Shown here: piece after piece, positions 46,001 through 55,740 of the stretch
How positions within the stretch are numbered: position 1 is the stretch's first letter
Layout: every line of letters starts with the position of its first letter
Assembly: GCA_000711775.1 (NCBI GenBank)
Contig: ARYC01018339.1
Coordinates: 1 to 64,000, forward strand
Source: Oxytricha trifallax
Lineage: Eukaryota; Ciliophora; Spirotrichea; Sporadotrichida; Oxytrichidae
Direction: 5' to 3'
Length of the DNA: 64,000 bases
Notes under the pieces: generated by a model
Database searches by the model: none
Seen by the model: only the letters and a program-made list of their open reading frames with translations
Told to the model about the DNA's origin: nothing
Made by a program: the position numbers and the translations under genes

Positions 46001-49000
46001 CCAACTCCCTTAGCAACAATCAACATTGAGACCATGAATCTCTACTCACCCTAATTCAAGGAAACCCTAAAAGACTAACGAGTAGAAGCAGGCACTGTAT
46101 TGAAATACTCTTTGCTCTAGGCAATTGATGATGATGGGGATACCATTTAAGTGCAAGTGAACTATGGTACACTTCAATCTTTCACCTCATTGTCTTAACA
46201 ATCAAACACAAATGCGTTTACTTTCTCTCCGACATTCAAGGATCTTGGCTCATACATTGTAGAAATCACTTTGAAGGATAGTGGCACTCCATAACTCAAG
46301 TCATCTTATCAGTTAAATGTTGAAGTGTACAAGGACAGTGAGAAAGAGCTTAAGGAATTTTTACAAAACTCCACTCAAGATAGTCTCGTTGAATAGTTCA
46401 ATATTCTTTGAATATATTAATTTTTAGGGAGTTCTTATTTAAAAATTAAATCTTAGCCAAATTATGATTATAGCATTATTATTTATTTTGTAAGAGTTCC
46501 TATACAAATTTAATCTATACCAAAATTAGGAGGAAAGTTTCCTTCCTTCCAAAGCTATTTCCCTCCTCATTGAAGTTTTCCGCCCCAACATTCAAATTTA
46601 TTTTGTTTGCTTGGTAATAAATATATAAGTAACAAATAGATCTTAATTTCACTTTCCTCGACGATATTTTAATAAATTTACTATTTGAATTATTTTTTCC
46701 CTTATCCTATTACATTTTAAAAACTATGTAAAACCAACTATTTTAATAAACAATATTATGATTTTATTATTAAAAAATGTCGTTTTTATCAAGATATATA
46801 AAAATATTGGGTTATAAATATAAATAATTTGATAAAAAATAAAGATTTTTAAAATTATTAAAATTTACATATTTTTTTATAAAGAAATTTAATTTTGTAG
46901 GATTTTTTTAAGTATAAAATTAGTTAGATTAACATTTTAATTTTAAATAAATTACCATTTCCTATATTTTTAAATAATAACTATCAATTATTATCGTTTT
47001 GAATAAAAAGAAAACTCTAATTTATCATATTTTGTCAATAATGACATTGTGTTAAGTGAACTTTAGTTACTGTACTTCTAATCAGAAAAATACTTTAGTA
47101 AACTTAACTATTTAAAATTCTCATCGTAAAATGTTTCAGAATTTTTAGTTTATGTAAAGCAAGCAATTCATAATAAACTAATATTATCTCATTTTGCTAT
47201 AATTTTGTCTGATTAAAAAAATATATTAAAAATATCAATTCTAGGAAAAGGCGGAATAATTTAAAGCACAGGTGACTAAAGTAACAATGAATGGATAATT
47301 ATACTTGAAATTCAATCAAGACTATGAGTACAAATAATCTACTAGGAAATTCCTGGGACTAGATTTGAAAGCTGACCTAATCTCGATCATTAAATAATAT
47401 TGTGTTTTTTAATTTGAAATCTCTTCTACTCTAGACCCATCGTACCTAAAATCCTACTACATTCTCTCATACCAAAATAAAGTAGCAATTCTGTAAATGG
47501 TCTTCAACGACGTAAACTTCATATCAAAATCTGTGGAGGATTATGATTAAATTAGGGTCAATTTGACTCTTTACGATGTGAAACCTGTTGCAAAGAAACA
47601 AAAGAGAGATTTGGCATCAAAGAGTGCGGATAAAGTCAGGAATAAGATCACTCTGTAATCTGACATTCCCAAGTAACTTAGTTCAGGTAAGAATATTTTT
47701 AAGTATAATGACTATTTTTATAGCCGAAGCTGCAGCGATTGAAAGCATGGCTACTCCCATGAAAACTACTTTACAAGTTGCAGTATATTCAAGTTTTGCC
47801 CTTTAATTTGTATTGTAAGTTTTATATGCTAAATGAATAATCTTTATATAGACACTCAGTTTTATCGTTAATCTGGGGAGCTGTAAACAATCTATAAATG
47901 ATTACTCATCTTCCTTTGTTTAACATTAGTTTCTTTATAAATCTACTGTAATAAATCTATAAAATGAAGCAAAATCGATAGTGAATAAATATTAGACTAA
48001 ATTTTTAATAATTTATGTTAGTTTCCCTGCTAATGCAAATTACTTCCTTACTTTCTTAATTGAACTTGCAAACATGGATATTTTACCAAATTTTGAATTC
48101 TTGAAAGAACTACCATTAATTAATAAGCTAGAAGCAGCCAGCGAAGATACTGATAATGAAGAAGAGAGCTTATAATATGCTATGGATACCAAATTCTAAT
48201 TACTAGGTTATGAGAACATATTCTTGCTCATTCAATAAATAAAATAATACTGTATTGAAAGATTACAGTAATAAAGTATTTAGATATATTAAAATTAAAT
48301 TGTATATTGTGAATTTTTATGTATACATTTAAGTAAATTATTCATTAGTTGAGTATAAGTGATGCTACATATTTTAATTATTTAATGCTAACTAATTTTA
48401 TAAAATGTTTATATTTAATTACCCTTAAGAGTTACATCATATTCATGTGTATTGGATTAGCAGGAGTAATTTATTTAATATTTCAGATTTTAAGATATTA
48501 AAACATTTTATTATTAAATGTATATATTGACAGGCTTAATATGATTTTGGTAAATTTAAGGAGATTTCATTTACTTATTATGAGTAATAGCAATTTATTT
48601 AATACTATTTGCTTGATATTATAACTGCTGAGATTTTAATCTTATGTTTTAATTACATATAAAGAATTGTGATTTGAATGGATTTCTATAATTTAACTAT
48701 ATTAAAGCAATATTATATTTATATTATCGGAGTAATTTTTGATAAAATCCTAAATAAAGCAGCAAATCTCAAGCAACTCACAACTAAAGAAAACTTAAAA
48801 AATCAAAACTTCTTGAAGAGAAATTTGTTGAAAGTATACGCTGCTCTGATTTCAAAGCTTTACTATAGCTTTTTCTTTAGAATTACCATTGAGAATTATT
48901 TCACAGCATCTATAATGGTATTCCAAATATTCTACAAAAACTTTGAATTTACAGATTGGAAATTAACATCAAACTTTTTACACCCTTAAAATAATAAACT

Positions 49001-51104
49001 TTTCTTTAAAAAATCTTTTTTTAAACTATATAGAATTTTTAACTTTTGAGATAGTTAATTAATTCAAAAAATAACAATTAAGTATAAATTAAGGATAATT
49101 TTATTTTTAAAAGTAAAATTTATTTTCCTTTAAAAAATTAATTAATTAAAAGTATCTTAAATTGTATTATTAACTTTTTTGTTGCATTTGGTGTATTTAT
49201 GTTGCTTTTAGTTTTCCCATTATACATATACTGGCTATTCTTAAACATAAACATTATTATTATTATTATTCAAGCGAAATGTAAGCAACATGAATGACTT
49301 GATATTCCATAATAAATTCAGCACATTATTTGAGAATACTGATAGATAGAAGCAATATTCTCAGAATTACATTTTACTATTTTTGGGGAGGAGAGTAATG
49401 TTTGGTATATGTCTTGGTGGGTTTAATTTCCTTATCCAAATCTATATTCAAATTTGGGTTTCTCTCACTCTAATAAGTTAGCTATGAAAATTATCAAATA
49501 ATTATTCAATAATTTAACCTTTCAAAAATAAATCTACCAACTATCTTTCTAGTTGATTATTCATTTTATGAAATTACATGATTGTTACACCTAAAGAGTA
49601 AAAACTATTGGTAAGAACTACTATAGTTCTCTATTTTGCCTTATTATATAGTCAGATGTGGAATCATAAATTCAGAGGGGAAAGGTGAAAGAGATTTTAA
49701 CGACACCTTTTTATTTTTAAGTTCACTCTACTAATAATTTATTCATATATTTTAATTAATAAAAATAATAAAACTGTAATTTAACATTTAATACTGTTTT
49801 TCTTAATTAGAGTGAAACCAATGGAATTGCAATATCAAAATAGACTTGATATTTTCAATGAAACTTCTCTGCTTGCTTGCTTGTATATGTGTCTTCTCTA
49901 TACTGACATTTAATCATAATATGTTTAATTTTATTCATATATTTGATAGAAGTTTAAAATATAGAAAAACTAGTTACTGAAGTATTTTGTTTCACATATT
50001 ATGATATATTATTATATATATGATTGTTCCTGATATAGATACCCAAATAAAGCTTGGTTGGACATTTTGCGCCATCATATTTTTCAATAATTAATTTTTT
50101 ATTTGTTAACCTTACAACCAATCTAAGCGTAATACTGTACATAGTATAATAATAATATTATATAATACATATAACAATTTGTTTTTTTATAACCAGCTCC
50201 TTTGTCACCAGACTTAAATACAAATGCAACAAGAATGAATCACTACACTTTTCTATTTGTATTTAATTTATTAAAGAAGTTGAGTTAAAATAAAACAGTG
50301 TGCATAATGACTGAATAAAACTTGAAGACTAGGGCTCAAAGTTTCAACGATTCAGAATAATGTAGTATTCCAACAATTAAACAAGGTCAATTTGACAATC
50401 ATATCAGAGCTACCTCTTAATTAAGCTTGGAAGATTTCCAGACAAGATCGATCAAAATAATAATTATAAACATTCTTTTATTTGCTCATTTATACTTATT
50501 ATCGATGTTCTTAGATGAAAGTAAATTGGGTGATATTAATATAAATAAATATAATGCTATAATATTTTATATTAAATTTAACACTTTTATTTAAATATAT
50601 TAATCAATCCCAAAAAGTTAATCAAATATTTTCTCTCAATCACCTGAATATTAAACTTACTAATATACACTAAAATTTAAACCAAAATAAACAGTTGCAA
50701 TGAGAGTAGCTTTTGAAAATTACTTGCCTCAATATTAAAAAAACACTAATTAATAAGATGTCTAAAGTTTAAACCAAAGTTAATTATCACAATCGGATAT
50801 GTTTTAATTTACTTAAACATAGTAGAAAACTTTGGAATAGAAAGAACAAAAACCCTAAATTTAATAAATTACAAATGAAAATTTGTCATAAAATCAAAAT
50901 AAGTGCATTATATTTAATAGTAAATTTAGTAAAGAAAATCATAAAAATCGTAATAAGATAAATAACTAAATCAAATAGAAGAATTTAGAAATGTTAACTA
51001 AAAATAGAATGACTTATAAACTTAGGAAAATGCTAAAGATGATGAAATTAATATAAATAAATACAATACAATATTCTATTATCAATTATTATTGTTTAAA
51101 TTGA
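34955..51104 (+). CDS. Locus C: full-length cadherin-like, mucin-like multi-pass protein (germline, interrupted by a TBE)
   Basis: The most complete of the three paralogues. Signal peptide (ATG 34955), ectodomain MDSs to 40930, a TBE-bearing interval, Ser/Thr-rich linker and cadherin-like domain (45008-46395), a membrane-proximal domain (47259-47686), a membrane module (47724-50150) and a Gln-rich tail to TGA 51102. Blocks are collinear with A and B, so the gene is not scrambled as far as can be seen. Two 37-bp GT-AG introns and three supported IESs occur. The MAC product would be a large cell-surface protein with extracellular adhesion-type domains; receptor or channel activity is possible but not shown. 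Its 16-kb germline span is about one quarter transposon. Confidence 0.82.
37061..37616. other. AT-rich interval in locus C
   Basis: About 550 bp with no coding block; an IES or group of IESs by position. Confidence 0.45.
37617..40930 (+). CDS. Locus C, distal ectodomain MDSs
   Basis: Blocks: MVESQIGDAHVLHIAG (37618), LFYDGYENEFNLYTFNDVST SYSLLF (38904), ALSTFFDAMFLQQREDFVFV GDSLLTGPYRRALISTSLTD (39183), SINYYQVNCRFIDGQIVTAN (40163), VDQLQSIYTLSISSGAPLII NLKNYVPVHINCDDFDMT (40291) and NIGIYEMYIIYTNPLNSSNI YDQSFLVNIACELVEEFYY (40684), closing with LWYTNNCGYEYYINYL near 40930. A 900-bp AT-rich interval (38000-38900) has no coding block. Locus B matches each of these. Confidence 0.75.
41200..42529 (-). 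pseudogene. TBE 57-kDa-type protein: C2H2 zinc fingers plus kinase-like domain, frameshifted
   Basis: Starts MSANIL at 42529 (as MSAKIL in the copy ending at 59133), then two C2H2 fingers, CELCERDFAHKSSWYRHKKE H and CFECHEQYSHTRYLKKHLLK AH. The kinase part shows FVHRDLQPENIMINF (catalytic loop with HRD and the Asn), VAIIDFNS where DFG is usual, and WDVWALAAIIIECDMP. At least three frame changes (about 42510, 41745 and 41450) and one TGA break it. The C-terminal frame has no TGA until the very end of the element (see findings). In TBE1 the matching ORF is described as having finger and kinase domains; its role in transposition or excision is not settled. Confidence 0.8.
42690..42865. promoter_or_regulatory. 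Repeated CTCCTAATTAAGTAC motif in the divergent TBE promoter region
   Basis: Between the divergent kinase and 22-kDa genes, GCTCCTAATTAAGTAC occurs at about 42742, 42804 and 42836, alternating with the partner TTTAGGAG(G) and with CGTACCAATTT at both outer ends (42724 and 42851). The partial palindromes suggest a multi-site binding array for a TBE protein or host factor. The third TBE has a looser array of the same theme at 59300-59510. Confidence 0.6.
43064..43850 (+). CDS. TBE 22-kDa-type protein
   Basis: ATG 43064 (MESMNDAMKRVQAQELIQRF) opens a frame with TAA/TAG as Gln through FLPTMEGTKISFLRAILCEV, NLYDDAMNDPEVSQYLPTKK, LPERNYFFGILATIKGDYLK and WLQELQKHPFISS. An intron beginning GTAAG at 43594 interrupts it at the same place as in the other two elements. 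Downstream, coding resumes in another frame with SMNIDAGAGSKRRNLGGGK and ends TGA 43848. The exact 3' splice site that restores the frame is unclear, so a frameshift is possible. Function of this TBE ORF is unknown; it is conserved in all three elements here. Confidence 0.8.
43860..44912 (-). CDS. TBE transposase (DD34E, IS630/Tc1-mariner type)
   Basis: Reads on the minus strand to TGA at 43860-43862. Conserved triad: IHADEAVFTFNTFIQKSWYK (first Asp), LFVDNLSVHKTKE (second Asp) and NVPYSPQFNGIEFYWGILKG (Glu), with 34 residues between second Asp and Glu. A helix-turn-helix N-terminus (STVRSHCLKAV) and AHFSLDQRAIMFHRQFPELK precede. The core is open without TGA; only the first 35 codons or so (IYDEEYIDLVFKLRY) are in a different frame near 44790, unlike the in-frame copy at 61400. 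In Oxytricha, TBE transposases act in genome rearrangement. This is the best preserved transposase in the window. Confidence 0.9.
45008..46395 (+). CDS. Locus C, Ser/Thr-rich linker and cadherin-like domain MDS
   Basis: Directly after the TBE: DGMPLPSIIEFSSLYIFELN, VKVNTDFTFTLCICQISPCA CS, then about 240 residues of Thr/Ser/Pro with short repeats (YSSTTT, TTTPAPTTS), longer at the N-side than in locus B. Then NLYSPQFKETLKDQRVEAGT, AIDDDGDTIQVQVNYGTLQS, FKDLGSYIVEITLKDSGTPQ and KELKEFLQNSTQDSLVEQF. Almost the same as locus B at the DNA level from 45390 to 46390. Ends at the GAATA pointer (46391-46395). Extracellular stalk with a cadherin-type fold is the likely role. Confidence 0.9.
46396..47258. 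other. IES of about 863 bp with GAATA pointer
   Basis: GAATA at 46391-46395 and 47254-47258; joining gives SLVEQFKAQVTKVTMNG in frame, which aligns with VEEFEAKIIKIDFNG of locus A. The interval is AT-rich and holds a single G/C-rich transposon-end remnant at 46527-46590. A 5-bp pointer is short, so the alignment is the stronger evidence. Confidence 0.7.
46527..46590. repeat. Solo end of the 10861-type inverted-repeat element
   Basis: TAGGAGGAAAGTTTCC...TTTTCCGCCCC matches the outer repeat of the element at 10861-11272 (complement of its right end) block by block: GGAGGAAAGTTTC, AAAGCTA, TTTCC-CTCCT and TTTTCCGCCCC. No partner end was found before 47258, so this is a remnant. Confidence 0.55.
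47259..47933 (+). CDS. Locus C, membrane-proximal domain and first membrane segment
   Basis: AQVTKVTMNGQLYLKFNQDY, FLGLDLKADLISIIKQYCVF, YYILSYQNKVAILQMVFNDV and YDQIRVNLTLYDVKPVAKKQ run to the first intron. Then AEAAAIESMATPMKTTLQVA VYSSFALQFV, second intron, and HSVLSLIWGAVNNLQMITHL PLFNIS. The matching locus A text is at 16000-17340. The LIWGA-NN-QM-HLPLF segment is the most conserved part of the module. Confidence 0.85.
47687..47723 (+). other. 37-bp GT-AG intron
   Basis: GTAAGAATA...TATAG. Removal joins DIPKQLSS to AEAAAIESM in frame and agrees with locus A. No direct repeat flanks it, so it is an intron and not an IES. Confidence 0.8.
47815..47851 (+). other. 37-bp GT-AG intron
   Basis: GTAAGTTTTATATG...TATAG. 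Removal joins ALQFV-L to HSVLSLIWGAVNN in frame (split codon TT|A). Same length as the intron at 47687. Confidence 0.85.
47934..48025. other. IES of 92 bp with TTAGTTTC pointer
   Basis: TTAGTTTC at 47926-47933 and 48018-48025. Joining gives LPLFNISFPANANYFLTFLI, in exact register with FEINFPSNA of locus A, which has no insert at this codon but has one five codons later. Clear IES evidence. Confidence 0.93.
48018..50150 (+). CDS. Locus C, membrane module MDSs
   Basis: PANANYFLTFLIELANMDIL PNFEFLKELPLIN (48026), LLGYENIFLLIQQIKQY (48208), SYIIFMCIGLAGVIYLI (48431), a long block 48678-48990 with YYSFFFRITIENYFTASIMV FQIF, VMFGICLGGFNFLIQIYIQI WVSLTL (49400), RVKPMELQYQNRLDIFNETS LLACLYMCLLYTDI (49811) and DTQIKLGWTFCAIIFF (50038). 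Every block has a partner in locus A. AT-rich intervals between them are IESs. Several hydrophobic helices; topology not determined. Confidence 0.82.
50151..51104 (+). CDS. Locus C, Gln-rich cytoplasmic tail
   Basis: From about 50290 the frame is open for roughly 270 codons to TGA 51102, reading VCIMTEQNLKTRAQSFNDSE, SQLSLEDFQTRSIKI, SNIFSQSPEYQTYQYTLKFK, VAFENYLPQYQKNTNQQD and many Gln codons written TAA/TAG. A random AT-rich sequence of this length would be expected to contain several TGAs. A hydrophobic stretch after SIKI (IIINILLFAHLYLLSMFL) may be part of an IES and not of the protein. Confidence 0.6.
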
Positions 51105-51534
51105 AGTCCAAAATCTTTAGTATATATTTGCAACTATTATTTATTAATATATATTTTATTTTAACTAGTCTATCGAATATTAATTATTGATGAAATTCGT
51201 AAACTATAAACACACAATCATCCAATAGTATATTTAATTATTTGATTCATATCAATAAAATACAACACTTAATTTCAATTCAATTCTTGTATGTTAATCT
51301 CATTAAAAAAATTATGATATAGAATATTTGGCTATGGGGTCAAACACATCCCCCCCTAATGTATACTTTTCCTTTTGTAGTCTGATAGAGTTTTTGACGC
51401 TGAGTAATAGTAACTAATGTCTACTATGTGTGCGATCAATAGTTTTCGATTTATGACTCGAAATAAGTTCACTTTTTATATATAAAATTATAAAAAAATT
51501 TCAATTTTTCATAAAATCAATTTTTATTTAAAAA

Positions 51535-51732
51535 TGTCAATTCTGCTACTTATATACGGATTTAATAAAAATTATTAAATTTATTTAGTTTATCAAGAAA
51601 TATTATAATTAATTTATTTCACATTCTTCGAAAAAAAATAAATGTGAAATAAATTAATTATAATATTTCTTGAATAAACTAAATAAATTTAATAATTTTT
51701 ATTAAATCCGTATATAAGTAGCAGAATTGACA
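51535..51732. repeat. 198-bp hairpin element nested in the 51330 transposon
   Basis: TGTCAATTCTGCTACTTATA at 51535 is mirrored by the complement ending at 51732; arms of about 95 bp are near perfect around CTTCGAAAAAAA. It abuts the left inverted repeat, while the right repeat has no counterpart, so it is an added element. It also lies just after the kinase-like ORF's TGA (51735-51737). Confidence 0.85.
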
Positions 51733-51734
51733 TT

Positions 51735-53110
51735 CAGTAAAAATTGTAAACATAAAAGTATTTAATGTAATACATAGATTCATGCTATCTTAAATAAATA
51801 AAAGCATAAATTATTATTTCAGCCATGTCAGGCACTTTTTTGAGTTATTCAGAAATGTTCAAAGCAATTGTTTTAACCTCATCTGAAGAGTTCTCATCGC
51901 AATGTAGTTGAACCGCAAAGACAGCTAGCGATACATGTTTCCTCACTTCTTCCTTAAAAGTCTTTCCGAAAAAGAAATGCAAGAGAATTGCGAGAAGAGA
52001 ATAGTTATCTTATCTCAAATCGCCTAGACGAACAGCATCTGGGTCTCTAAGGCATAAATGGACGTCCATGGGAATAAACTCATCTTGATTTATCTGGCCG
52101 ATCATTGATGAGTATTTGAAATTACTAATGAATATTTAAGGTTCCGGGTTGCCTCGGACTTTTACATTGCATGGCTTAAGGTAGCGATGGACTATACCAT
52201 GCGAATGAAGATTGCTTATGCCATCCAGTAGCTGCAGAGCGCATTTTTGAAAATATAAGTGCTCAACTTGACTCCCCAAAATATGAGTAAGATTGCAGTC
52301 ATAGTCCTCTAGGGACAGAGTCATTATGCGAGCTTGGTAGCAAAAGCCCTTTAACTAATCAACGCCAGGCATTCGTAATTTGTTATTCAGCAACATAAAT
52401 TTAAAGTCTTACCAGACCCCAAGGCCGGTCTCAAAATTTTTTATAAAATCTTCAGCCTTGTATTGAACTAATACTGAGTGCGGTCTTAAGAGTTCAGCGG
52501 GCGCATGATGCAACAGTCTAAGCTCATAACATTCTCTGATAATAGCCTTAGCCTCAAATACTACAGTTATCGGAAGCTCATTTTCAATCAGCAAAATGAG
52601 ACCGGCTAAGAACCGCTCTCCAACTGAAAAGTTTATGTTATCCTTTGTAAAAGTTTATGTCACTGTATCATTTAGTCTGTGTTTCGGAGTACATTCAGTT
52701 GAATGAGGCTTGGGCTAGTCAATGGCTGAAGAAACTATGTTTTGCTCCGATTCGTCCGAGAACTCTATTGCATCATGTATGGCATCGAGTTATTTCAGCT
52801 CCCGTATAACCTAATAATTGAAATTATTGAATTTTAATAGGCTTACTATGGCAGAATAGCTGGCCTCTTGCAAGTCTCTTATCTTATGAGTACTTAAATG
52901 TGCGCTTAGCTACTTTTTTCTTTTAAAGTTTTCGTTATCAGCTTTGCAGATTTTACACCGATACTAACCATTTATTTTCAAATGGTTGAACTTGCCCTTC
53001 TCCCTTAGATGGACCTGAGAGTGCCTTTTAAGTTGAGGCAAAGTATATGCTTAATCACAGAGGCTGCATGTTACGATTATTCTTGGTTTCTTTTGAGATA
53101 TTTTGGCTTT
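51735..53110 (-). pseudogene. Finger/kinase-like protein of the 51330 element, catalytic Asp lost
   Basis: Two C2H2-type fingers near the start, CSLCDQAYTLPQLKRHSQVH and CKICKADNENFKRKKQLSAH, then a long kinase-like region: FEAKAIIRECYELRLLHHAP (about 52560), YFQKCALQLLDGISNLHSHG IVHRYLKPCN (about 52220), QDNYSLLAILLHFFFGKTFK. The catalytic loop reads HRYLKPCN: the Asp of HRD is replaced by Tyr, so ordinary phosphotransfer is unlikely. The VAIKIDFG-type part is not evident. No in-frame ATG was found before the fingers (a TGA lies upstream at about 53120), and frame changes occur near 52600-52800. Confidence 0.7.
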
Positions 53111-53197
53111 TCCCTATTTTCACTTCCCCAGTTATTACATGAGAGAATCATAAAGCTATGAGTTTTTGGTTTTAGAAACAACCTTCCCAATAAATTT

Positions 53198-53626
53198 GTG
53201 ATACTAAGCATCAATGTTAATTTAGCTCAAAGAATTTTATTATTTGAGGGGTTTTGGGTTTTGGAGTATCCACAACTCGAGAGGACCCGTCCATATTTAG
53301 TTTATGTTGCACAAATTAATTATATATTAAATTTATATATTACTAATGTTGCTATTTATGTTTACTATTTATTGTTATTAATTCTTAAATTAATACATTT
53401 AATAAAATTACTAATATATGCGCTTAATAAATAAATTCAAATAAGCGCATAAGACATTTATTTGCAACAATTATAAAATAAAAAACTCACTCCTCAATAT
53501 CAAATCCATAAATTAAAGAAGGGCATGCGCGGATAATATCCGCGCTAAATATTTGCGCGGATATTATCCGCGCACATAAAGAAAAAAAACTAAAACTATT
53601 TGAGCAATATGACTTTAAAGTGACAT
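53198..53626 (+). CDS. Weak open frame in the 51330 element
   Basis: From ATG 53198 the frame stays free of TGA for about 140 codons if TAA/TAG are Gln; the first 78 codons have no TAA or TAG either and are hydrophobic (NYILNLYITNVAIYVYYLLL). It crosses the GC-rich palindrome at 53527. There is no counterpart in the other two TBEs. It may simply be chance in AT-rich DNA. Confidence 0.2.
53527..53573. promoter_or_regulatory. Double GC-rich palindrome in the divergent promoter region
   Basis: GCGCGGATAATATCCGCGC (53527-53545) and GCGCGGATATTATCCGCGC (53555-53573) are each palindromes and are also reverse complements of each other, spaced by 9 AT bases. They form the most GC-rich spot of the region and lie between the divergent finger/kinase and 22-kDa genes, where the telomere-ended TBEs have CTCCTAATTAAG arrays. 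A binding site for the element's finger protein or transposase, or a cruciform, is plausible. Confidence 0.75.
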
Positions 53627-53837
53627 GAATTTATGTTACTTAAAAATAAACCCAAATATATTAAAACTAATTTCTTGGAGAAATAAGAGCTTAAGCCAGA
53701 ATAAACAATAATTCCCTGCAAATCAAAGTTGCTATTTAGTAATATTACCTTATATCGCTTCTGCTATTTAGTAGGGGTAAGATAACAAAATTATTAATTA
53801 AAATTCATTTTAGGTTTCCCAAGAAATTTAAGGCTAA

Positions 53838-54630
53838 ATGCAGATAAATACACAAATGAGAGACGTAGGGCAACTCAACAATAACACGCTAGTGAACTCA
53901 AGGCAATTCGAGGGAAAATTTAATACGAAAAGTGACTGGTTCAACTACTTTAAATTTTCATGTAAAAATATTATTTATGTAAATACAAATAGTGGGATAT
54001 CATTTGCCGACATTCAAGAAGACTAGTATGAGGTTTATCAAGGACGTTCTAAGTTCAAAGAAGGAACTTATTAGGAGCGTCGATATAATATATGTCAACG
54101 TCCCCTGCTTCCCTGAGCTTTCTGTTTAAAATGTTTACCAAAAGCTCAAAGGAGACGAAGTCTTAGAGAAATACTTAAATACATACGAAGATTCTCAGGA
54201 CTTACCTGACCGTGATTTTTTCTTTGGCATTTTAGGCACTCTCAGAAACGATTACCTAACTACCATCGTAAGACAGCAGCAAGAAGCTAGAATGCTGACC
54301 AAGGACGAGGAGACCAAACTTGAGAACATCGAGATCAATCAAGACTTGCTAAAAGACTTATCCTCTTTTCCTTACTACTCAAGTAAGTTTATGTCACTGA
54401 AATAAAAATTTATGTTGCTGTAATTAAAATTTATGTTGCAGAAAAGAAGGGAAGAGCACTGGCGTTATTGAAGCAGAGATCTCAAGGCAGAAAAAACACT
54501 CGAAAGAGGAAAAGATATGAGATATCATGCGAATATGAAGAATTCGTAGAGAGAGTCTTCCCCTACAACGATGGCCATTCTCATAGATTCGGAAACAACA
54601 TAATGAGGTCACCACCAGCCAAAAGATAAA
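53838..54630 (+). CDS. 22-kDa-type protein of the 51330 element
   Basis: Starts MQINTQMRDVGQLNNNTLVN at ATG 53838 and, after a frame change near 54080, reads IIYVNVPCFPELSVQNVYQK, LPDRDFFFGILGTLRNDYLT and INQDLLKDLSSFPYYSS, aligning with LPERNYFFGILATIKGDYLK of the TBE at 43400. An intron starts GTAAGTTTATG at 54381 and ends TTGCAG at 54441 with three TTTATGTT(G) repeats inside. The last exon is basic (KGRALALLKQRSQGRKNTRK RKRYE), then FGNNIMRSPPAKR. The basic C-terminus suggests nucleic-acid binding or nuclear location. Confidence 0.75.
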
Positions 54631-54654
54631 TTTAATGACTTTAAAAAATTTATG

Positions 54655-55740
54655 TTTACATAAGTTAAAAATTAATTAATTTGTGTTTATATATCATAAG
54701 TCATTAAGTCGCTGTTTCATCTTCCAAATATGTGACACCTCAACTTTTTCACATTGCTTCACAGTAATCTCACGAATTGAATTTTCTATTAGAGCAATGT
54801 GCTTTTTGTCGCTTAAGTTAAAATCAATCTTCGCCAACCCTGTTCTGCACCTCTATTTAACTCCAGCGAAAATTTGCTCTATGCAGTTATATGTAGAGCT
54901 ATAGGGTGAGTTGAAGATCATTGTCCATTTGTTCTTTTCGATAAACTCCTTAACCTTTCTTGAGTGATGCGCTCTAAGATTGTCAAGGAATATGACAATA
55001 CTCTAATCCTTAACGACTGCCTAAAGTCCTTCGAGGGCCTCAATTATATCATCCGTTTTTATTGAGCCCTCCCGAATTTGGAAAGTTTCGAGGCCATACT
55101 ACCCGCTGATCATCACTATTGCAGCTTATGTTTTTAGCTTAGTGCCTTCTTTCGAAAGCGTCTAATTGTCATACTTGCAAGCCCAGGTACGCATTTAAAT
55201 GGAGTATGGCTTGAATATGGTTTCGTCAATATACACTATCCTAATACCCGACTCGTAAGCTGAAATAACTTGTGCGTAATTTTGCAGCTGAACTTGGTCA
55301 ATTTTTCTCAAGGTCCATTCTGGTATGCGATATCGTGATGTTGCAACCTTGAACTTGATACCATGGGAGATGAATAATCGACGAAGTTGTGAAATAGAAA
55401 TTTTTGTTTCAGGAAATTTTCTATGAAACAATATTGTTCACATCCTCAGGCTCTCGAATGCCTGAGCCTCAAAGTGTGTCTGGATGAGTTAAGTACTATA
55501 CATGATGAAGTTGCAAGTTTTTCCATTTTCTATTCGTTCTTGTGCCATATCAGCTGCCCTTAATTGCCTAAAGACAAAAACTTTGCACTTGACTAACCGG
55601 AACCCTCAATGCCTTACTGATTTGTTTGTAGGAGTAGAATACTTTTGACCCTTCATCTGGATTGGCAGTATTAAACCTCAGCAAATTAATGGCATCTCTC
55701 AAGAATTCTAAGTGTATTTATTTATGTGCTGAATTCATTT
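54655..55740 (-). CDS. DD34E transposase of the 51330 element
   Basis: Minus strand. The catalytic residues are all visible: IRIVYIDETIFKPYSIQMRT (first Asp), SIVIFLDNLRAHHSRKVKEF (second Asp), MIFNSPYSSTYNCIEQIFAG (Glu), with 34 residues between second Asp and Glu, as in the TBE transposase. N-terminal part: MNSAHKQIHLEFLRDAINLL from about 55738, then a frame change near 55565 and FEAQAFESLRM ending in an in-frame TGA at about 55442, before LFHRKFPETKISISQLRRLF. So the core is intact but the N-terminal half is disrupted at two points, unless an intron or sequence error explains them. Confidence 0.8.

Noticed and set aside
54424..54904. Open frames on both strands (63 and 73 codons) overlapping the 22-kDa exon and the transposase end
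   Set aside because: They are antisense to better-supported reading frames with homologues in the other elements.
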